DNA of 64,000 nucleotides from Gnetum montanum (Eukaryota > Streptophyta > Gnetopsida > Gnetales > Gnetaceae). Made by a program: the position numbers and the translations under genes. The stretch's first letter is position 1, and each line of letters starts with the position of its first letter. The notes beneath the pieces are model-generated. The model was not told the DNA's origin. It did not search any database and worked only from the letters and a program-made list of their open reading frames with translations. Location of the stretch: assembly GCA_015680685.1 (NCBI GenBank), contig MNCI01036292.1, forward strand, positions 367,254 through 431,253, in the 5' to 3' direction. Positions 57,050 to 64,000 of this stretch are shown piece after piece.

Positions 57050-59871
57050 TAAAGAGGACATGTGTCCTCCACATTCACCCTTTGCCATAGCAAAATTGCA
57101 TAAATTAAGATGGTAGAGTGATTCGTCAACCAAATAAAGGTTTTTATTTTCTCGAGTAGCTTACCCTTCTATATTCCCCACCATTCCTTGACCACTAGAT
57201 ATCTATTTTTAATGAGTTGATACGGAGATACCACCATCAGCCCTAATTCTAGAGCCACCCAAACATTCTTGCAAAGAGCACACCAAATATGAGAGTCCTA
57301 TGATCCCACCTCCCATCACCTGTATTTGTTGTTCATGATTGTGATTTATTGATTGGACCAATTATTTTGATGCATTAGTTTATTAAGAAGGCCCTACTAC
57401 CCCATAATGATAATGTCTTAGAAGACCCATAGTGGCTTTAGGTCTAGCCACCATATCCCAGTTGATTAAATGTATACAATCTCCCCTCTAGCCCTTGACC
57501 AAGTAAAATTTCTTATTACCTAATCCACCTTCTAGATAATATCTCTAGGGGGAAGGCCATCGAAGTTGCATAACAAGCTATAGTAGAAAGCATTGACATA
57601 GCCAAAAGAGATTTCCTAGCCTGAGTTAGGAGTTGAACCATCTAATGATCAATTCATTTCTAAAACTCCTAGAGGAGGGCAACCCATATATGCCTTTAAT
57701 GCCAACCATAACGAGGTAGCCCACGGTAGGTGTCTTGTGGGATGCCCAGGAGGATACCTAGAGTTTGCACAATTAGCCTCTTTGGCCAAACATCCATATT
57801 AAGTAGGTACATTGTAGACTTACCCCGGTTAAATTCTAGTCCAATCTTCTCCACCATTCTTTGTAGCACTCTGTTTATCACCATTGCCTAGAAGATAATA
57901 GCCCAAGAAAGTAGAATGGTATCATTGATATAGTCTTCCACCAGACAATTAACTCTAGTGATCTACAAACCTCTAACCCCCTCAAACTTGCAGTAAGTTT
58001 GTAAGGTGTTTATCACAAGATTAAATAGGTATGGGGAAAGGGGATCCCCTCATCTCAACCCTTATCCAAGGGATGAAAATCCCAAAAGATTCCCCTCAAA
58101 GTTTAGAGAAAAGGCTCCCAAGATCTAGATGTGCTTGCATAAATTAACAAAATTTTTGTGGAAGCCCTTACACAACATGATTTCTTTGAGAGAGCACCAA
58201 CAAACGGTGTCATATGCTTTAGCAATGTGTAGTTTGAGGCAACCTAGTCTTGAATAAACCTTCATTTAATGAAACCCATCTGCTATAGATCAATCAAACA
58301 TGACATCAAAGGGTCGAAGTATGCAACCTAAAGCTTAGTGAACAAGCAAAGGAGTGTATTACACACCCTAATAGGCCAAAATTGGGAAGGATCCATGGGG
58401 TTGGTAGTTTTGGGAATGAGGACCAATCAGAAATAATTAATTTCCCTATGAACTTGCTACCAACTCAACATTACATTGAAGGCATCTAAGAGATTTTTTC
58501 CCAAAACATCAATGAAGGCCTTAAAGAACTCCACAGGCCAACCATTAGGACCTAGTGCCTTCCCAATCTTCACCAAACCAAGAGCCCCATCAAGCTCCTC
58601 ACGAGTAAATAGTTCTAGCAACCATTATTTTTCCTTAGCATCCAAAATAGAATTGATGTGAATCAAAAGAGATGTAGCCTCCTTTTGCTGCCAAATGTTC
58701 AACTAGTAATCCATCATGGCCTAGGCAATCTTCTAACCACCACCAACCATTTTCCATTGAAAATTTAAACTATGAATCTTGTTGGAGTGGCTGATCAAGT
58801 TAACCGCCACAAAGAAAAAATGTGTGTTTCTATCTCCCTCCTTAAGCTAACAAGCTCACCCACACTATCTCTAGTAAGCTTCCTCTTTAGCATCTAGGTT
58901 TTGCAACTCCACTAGCACCTCGCATTCAACATCATCTAGATCTTGACCCAACCCTTAGTCCATCTAAATCTCTATTAGACATTGTAGTAGTTTCCACCTA
59001 TTTGATTTGAAGGAGAACTTATCTCCTACCCTCAATGCTCTTATTGCCTATTTGAGCTGGTTTAACCCTAGCTTGAGAAACTCCAAGGAGTATACTCCTA
59101 ATGAATAATTTCTCCAAATTCCTTACACCATCAGGTGTAGCCACAATTTAGCAATCCAAACCCATTCGAAATGGAATGGCAAAGACCTCTTGGAAACTGT
59201 ATCTTCCACTTGGCATAGAATTGACCAGTGGTTAGAAGCTAGTCTCTTTTTCCCATTAACATGCATCCCTAGTTCATCAGAATATCCAAGTTGATCCATG
59301 CTTTATCAATCTTTGTCATGATCAGGTCAATGCCCTTTCTTCTATTACTCCATGTGAAATGGTAATCTTTGATATCCATGTCAACCAAGTCATGAGACAC
59401 TAGAAACTATAAGAATTGTAGACTACTAGGTGGCTCCTGGGTCCCTTTGTTTGACTTTTTCCACACATATATTCTCTAGTTAAAGTCTTCCACCAAGATC
59501 CACTGCCTTCTATCTAGGATTAGGGAAGTAAGCCATTGCAGCTTTCCTAGCATTTCCTACCATCTTTGGATGCCATAGAGATTCATGAACCAGAGGCTAC
59601 TCTATCGAAAGAAAATGGTAATACTCCACGTGGATGTGTCCATGGATTTGAATGGCCAGTGTAAAAGAGAGGCTAGGCTTCCTGTCCACCTCCAATAATC
59701 CATAAATTATGTCTACTAACTAGGCCAACATAGCCAGTAAAATTATTACTATTGCAGCTTTGTCTACTACAGGCATAGCACATCATAGTTTTCCCTACGC
59801 ACGATATCTTTGAGGGTATTTCTTTTGTAGGGCTTACCTTGCCCTTGGTAGTTCCATGAGAGGATCCTCAT
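57050..59871 (-). pseudogene. LINE-3 ORF2: endonuclease, reverse transcriptase, zf-RVT
   Basis: Starts MRILSWNYQGQGKPYKRNTL. The endonuclease keeps EDFN near 59,490 (GDFN changed) and KIDKAWINLDIL. The RT contains GDPLSPYLFNLVI and a YINDT box (57918-57932) in place of YVDDT, then VEKIGLEFNRGKSTMYLLN. The zf-RVT-like part (LEKIKTFIWLTNHS, VNVEDTCPLY) is at about 57,180-57,060. Many stops are present. Confidence 0.8.
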
Positions 59872-61228
59872 GTTTTGCTTATCAAACACTTTTTGTAAAT
59901 CTCCTTGAGGGTTGTTTGAACCCCCAGATCAATCTCCAACTGTGCCTTTTGGGTTTGGAACATAGAGCTCAATGGCCTCCCGACCTTCCTAGAATTAGGT
60001 GAACATTGGATTGTCCCCTCTAATTTGGCACATTCCCTAAGTACCTCTAACATGAATGACATATTGATCCCCCTCACAATAGATACCCATCCACCTAGTG
60101 GGAAAAGATCTCCCCCTTTGGCCCTAGTCTTGACATCTCTAGAATTGGGCATCATGCTTACCAAGGACCTTGGTAGATCCTTCATCGAGACCCATTGGAA
60201 AACCTTTCCTAGGGTTGGTGACATTGAGGGATCCACCCCCTATGTTAGAGCTTGGGGTAGGTGCCTAGCAACCACCATCTAGCCATCCCTAGTTTTCTAT
60301 TTTGGACATGTGGCCTTCTACTTCACCTAACATTTTGCCATCAAGTGGCCAGTCTTGCCATAAACATTGCAATACTTAGATTCTATGGGCTTCGTCGTTG
60401 TAGGCTTATCAATCAAGACATTCTTGTATTCTACTATAACTTTCTCTTTTTCCATTAGAAGGTTAAGGAACACCTCCTGGACTAGATCCCACAGTGACAA
60501 CAACCATATAGAGAATTAAGTGAAAGCCATTCTTTCCATGGAGTTGTTATACTTATCAAAAGTTATAAACTCCTTAAAAAACCCAATTAGCATCCAAAGG
60601 AAGTCTGTTGTCCAAAGTTCCCATGGAATCCCTAAAACATGAATCCACATAGGCACCTTGCACTAGGGTGCCAATGTCCCTAAAGAACCAAGGACCACCA
60701 AGAAGAACCTTATCTAGGTTCATGATAGATTGGAAAGAAAACAACAATAGGTCCCCTAGAAGGCTATGTACCTTCATAGGGAAAAATCCCCAAGGCAAGA
60801 GTACCCATTTTTCACCAGATCTAGTTTGGAACTAGCGTTGACCCACACGAAATTTCCAATGAAGCTCAACTCCATAGTCTTCAACCCCTCACAAGGCAGA
60901 GAGGGACCTTAACTTGCAACCTCATAGATCCTTCATGATAGATGCACACTTCAATATCTCCATCATTATGGTACCATGGAGAGGGAACCCTCACCAACCA
61001 TGCCCAAACCACTTGCCTTATTATGGCCTGCATCAGACCTTGTACTCAACCCCTTGCTAGACCCACACCAAACCTTGCATCCACCCTAGCTCTTGCTTGG
61101 TCTCCAAGCTCACCCTTGACATCACCTACTCCTACTCCACTTGTGTTGTGCTTTGTGGATCCACCAAAACCCTTGTAGATGTTTGGTTTCCCACCCAACA
61201 TCTCCACCAATTGTAATCTATCTCCCAA
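59868..61228 (-). pseudogene. LINE-3 ORF1 (DUF4283-type with zinc knuckle)
   Basis: A Gly/Val-rich N-terminus is followed by DUF4283 motifs at 60,798-60,574 (KVHSLLGDLLLFSFQSIMNL, KVLLGGPWFFRD), a zinc knuckle near 60,385-60,340 with one Cys changed to Tyr (CNVYGKTGHLMAKC), and an intact 122-codon C-terminal frame ending IDLGVQTTLKEIYKKC. The final TGA overlaps the ORF2 ATG as ATGA. Confidence 0.75.
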
Positions 61229-61498
61229 TATTTTAGGGCATGAATATTTTGGGATTATGAGATCGCATTTTTTGGGTCATGTACACTTGATATTTAATGT
61301 TTTCAATATTATTATAAAGGAATGCCAACCCATCATTCTATCCAAGGTTGGTTGTCTCTTGTGTGGGATGTAAGGGCTTAGTTCTTGGAGGTTCTTGATG
61401 GTGTTAGCTTCCATCATTTTATCCAAACCTAGTGTTCTTCTTATGTAGTAGGGTTGGAGGAACTTGGTGTGTGGCAGTTGGATGGCCAAGGGGATCAT

Positions 61499-63170
61499 TG
61501 AGTACTCATTTTAAAAAAAAATGAATGCATATTGATAATTTTTGGTATCTTTGTGAAGTGTGCATGTAATATTTTGTTGAGCATTTTTGGGTCAGTTTTT
61601 GAAGGGTTTCCAAGAGAGCTATCATGTCCTAATCCATTATTGAATGGTCCTTTGTCCAAGCCTACATTTCTCTCAATGTGAAAACAAGAGAGGGTAAAAA
61701 AAATTATTAATGAAGATCACAAAACTATTGACACCATGTTAATCTATCATGGTTGTTAAGATAGGTTGGAAATAAGTAATGGCACATTATATATTTTAAT
61801 TGCTCATTCTTTTTCATTATATATTTAAGGCTATGAAATTTGCCTTTCTATTTTCTAGAAATCAAATGTTATGCCTTTGGTAAGGATGATTCATGGTTAA
61901 AGAGAGTGTTACTTTTCCATTATTTTTATTAGTAAAAACATTGTGTTTGTTTTCTATTTTGGAAAGAAAAGAAAAGGGTAAATACTAGAATCTAATTCTC
62001 TTTTCCTCTTTGCAATTTACTTGATATTAATATGAAAATTTAGAAATTCATTTTTCTTTCTAATTAGAATTTAGCTACTGAAGAAAATTATAATTTAAAG
62101 TAGCTTTGCTTTAGTTTTGTTTGCTGCTAAATGAAATTTTGGATCTTGAATCCCAAGGATCTCTAGATAAAGGCAATGTTGTTTGCAAGGTTGATTTTCT
62201 ATTTCTTTTATCAAATCCTAATTCAAATTTTAATAGCCATGATAATGACATCTATGAGAGTGACTATTTATCTATTTTCTTTGTTTTCTTAAAAATATAA
62301 ATTTTAATACCCTTGGTGCTAATGACATCTAAAATGGCGATTATTATTTTCCTTATGCTTTCCTCATTGTTGGTTCCTTTGATTTATTCTATCACTTGCT
62401 AGATCTATAAATTTTCTCTCTGTTCCAATTACTTTTAAAAATATTAGAGACTATAATTCTTCTTTTACTTAATGTAGTTTAGTTTTTTGTGCCTTATTAC
62501 TTGTAGTGCCCTCAAGTGTAAATGTGTTGAATATATGCAGATAACTTAAGAACTTAGTATCACTTTCAAGTTATGAGAAAAACATTGTAAACTCCCAACT
62601 ATGTTGACAATTAAAATTTTCATATTTACTCTAGGCTCTCATTCTTTACCTAGAATTAGATTTGTTTACTAAAAATTCAAGCCCTACTTTCAAACTTCAT
62701 TTGCTAAGTTTACGATGTCTAAAATTGGAAGAAGAAAATAAAAGCCTTAAAAATGAAGATAATGAATTGGATGTAAAAGAAAATGAACTTTTGTAGTTAG
62801 AGAATCTTAATGCAAAGCTTCAACTCATTCAACGTGATTATGCAAGTTGATAATTGAGTCTAAATCCTTAGTTTTTGTGAAAGATGAACCAAATAAATAT
62901 TTCGTTAGCTTACACAAATTTTGAATTATTTTCTTTGTCACATCATAGTTAGATTTTGTCATCATTAGCCTTTGATGGATTCCCTTAAGAAACAAACTCA
63001 AGTGTTGTAACACTCTTTAATGTAAGCTACAAGGTAGTGCTTCTTATATTGCATTTAAAACATATTTTAGATGCATAGTGACTTTCTTTAGAGTGTGTGT
63101 GAGGAGGGTAGTGAAATCTTGGAAGCCTGGAAGCCTCCTTGGAGTAAGTTTTTTTTATTAATGAACATTT
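61499..63170. repeat. Dispersed repeat R, copy B, right part
   Basis: Matches 34,016-36,300. At 62,715-62,850 the plus strand shows a coiled-coil-like frame (LEEENKSLKNEDNELDVKE, one stop, then LENLNAKLQLIQRDYAS), and at 63,142 GGAGTAAGTT resembles a splice donor. Copy A has decayed equivalents of both. Confidence 0.7.
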
Positions 63171-63558
63171 TGTACATTTTGTCTTAGTTAGATATTCCTT
63201 TTTATGTAAAGTAAATTTTTATTTATTTATTTTTGTTTTAATACACTAACCATATTTATTTATCAACAATCATATTATTTTATTTGTTTAAAGGAAGAAA
63301 TTATATGCATGATAATGCATGTTTATTTGTTTTTCATAAAATGAACCCATGTGAATTATGATTAGATGCCGTTTGAACCCTAGGATAAGGAATTCACCTA
63401 AATTCACAACTAGTAATTACATGGATGATAACTGGTGCCTTCAAGTTAGATGACTCTCAAAAGGGAATTGCAATGCCACATGGCATGGGTAAAGTTCTTG
63501 AAATGTATACATTTTTAATTCCTAGCAATTGTTTAAATTAAATGATTTGGTTTGGCAG
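63171..63558. other. AT-rich stretch without recognisable gene
   Basis: Non-coding, ending at the acceptor-like TTTGGTTTGGCAG. It would be intron if the following exon is real. Confidence 0.4.
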
Positions 63559-63632
63559 AAACATAGCGAAGGATTAGGAATATATCCAACCACATTGGTT
63601 GATATCACTTGTAAATTGAAACTTGGAAAGAA
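63559..63632 (+). CDS. Possible host exon near the right edge
   Basis: A 74-bp block lies between an acceptor-like TTTGGCAG and a donor GTGAGT and is open in one frame (KHSEGLGIYPTTLVDITC, then KLKLGKK). A further acceptor TTTTTTTCCCTAACAG is at 63,967-63,982. No family is recognised, and small open blocks with splice-like ends arise by chance in AT-rich DNA. Confidence 0.3.
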
Positions 63633-64000
63633 GTGAGTCACATAATTGTTTAATGTTTTCTAGCTTCATAAGTAATGAAAGTGTCAAGGTAATAAAAAAA
63701 TGACATGTTAATTATTAGGTTTATGAAAAGTGGTAAGGTCTTTCAAAAAGAACCTAAGCTGGAATGGGAAGGAGGTACATAGGCCCTGTCATCAACCCAT
63801 AATTATATGTATCACATCTATATGAGTTGCTAGTGTAAGTACAACTACATGTACATCTTTTAAAAAAATTGCACTACATTCTAGAAGGTGATTACTAGGG
63901 ATCCTATATCCTCCCTCTCCTATTCTTCTTTCTTACTTAAGTGGATTTCCTTTGATTTTTCTTTGATTTTTTTCCCTAACAGGCTCTTCTACTTTGAGTC
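63633..64000. other. Window end without firm features
   Basis: Apart from a possible 14-bp micro-exon (63,719-63,732) and an acceptor-like site at 63,981-63,982, nothing is recognised. Confidence 0.3.

Larger units (their letters stand above)
55741..61498 (-). mobile_element. L1-like LINE (LINE-3), 3' truncated
   Basis: Minus-strand ORF1 (61,228-59,868) and ORF2 (59,871 to about 55,750) lie in normal order. The element splits R copy B (54,882 | 61,499). The 3' end is replaced by an LTR-like block at 55,740. Confidence 0.85.

Overview
The window looks like chromosomal DNA of a large, repeat-rich land-plant genome. Three things point there: one intron-containing gene of a type known from plants and other eukaryotes, relics of a plant pararetrovirus (Caulimoviridae), and nested plant-type LTR retrotransposons and L1-like LINEs in AT-rich DNA. 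The heavy nesting and old, stop-ridden elements would suit a gymnosperm or another non-flowering plant. That is inference, because no single-copy taxonomic marker is visible.

Layout. (1) 1-4,777 holds the only convincing host gene: a very large GTPase (VLIG-type G domain) with an NFX1-like Cys/His-rich tail in two exons. It is cut on the left by the window and on the right by viral sequence. (2) 4,778-12,490 is an endogenous caulimovirid block of two partial copies joined head to head. The left copy (minus strand) has movement protein, coat protein and linker, and is itself interrupted by 1.9 kb of unknown DNA. The right copy (plus strand) has linker, protease, reverse transcriptase and RNase H. 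(3) 12,491-16,880 is AT-rich with no gene, apart from a LINE 3' tail. (4) 16,881-33,637 is a plus-strand LINE (LINE-1) split by a 12.3-kb LTR element (17,750-30,047). That element has matching 5-bp target duplications and carries only gag-protease. (5) 33,638-37,597 holds two LINE 3' ends and copies of a dispersed repeat here called R. (6) 37,598-51,896 is a minus-strand LINE (LINE-2) flanked by about 13-bp target duplications and split by an 8.7-kb Ty3/gypsy chromovirus (41,360-50,064). (7) 51,910-55,740 holds R fragments, two SINE-like heads, tandem duplications and an LTR-like piece. (8) 55,741-61,498 is a third LINE (LINE-3, minus), and 61,499-63,170 is the rest of an R copy. The last 450 bp may contain small host exons.

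How the parts relate. Almost everything right of 4,777 is explained by successive insertions: R first, LINEs into R, then LTR elements into LINEs. Apart from the opening GTPase gene, nothing looks like an intact functional gene. The most unusual signals are: a gag-protease-only LTR element whose single frame ends in a transmembrane segment and is followed by arrays of a short degenerate motif; a long C-terminal extension shared by two LINE ORF2s; an ATGA overlap at the ORF1/ORF2 junction of all three LINEs; and the viral junction that truncates the GTPase gene.
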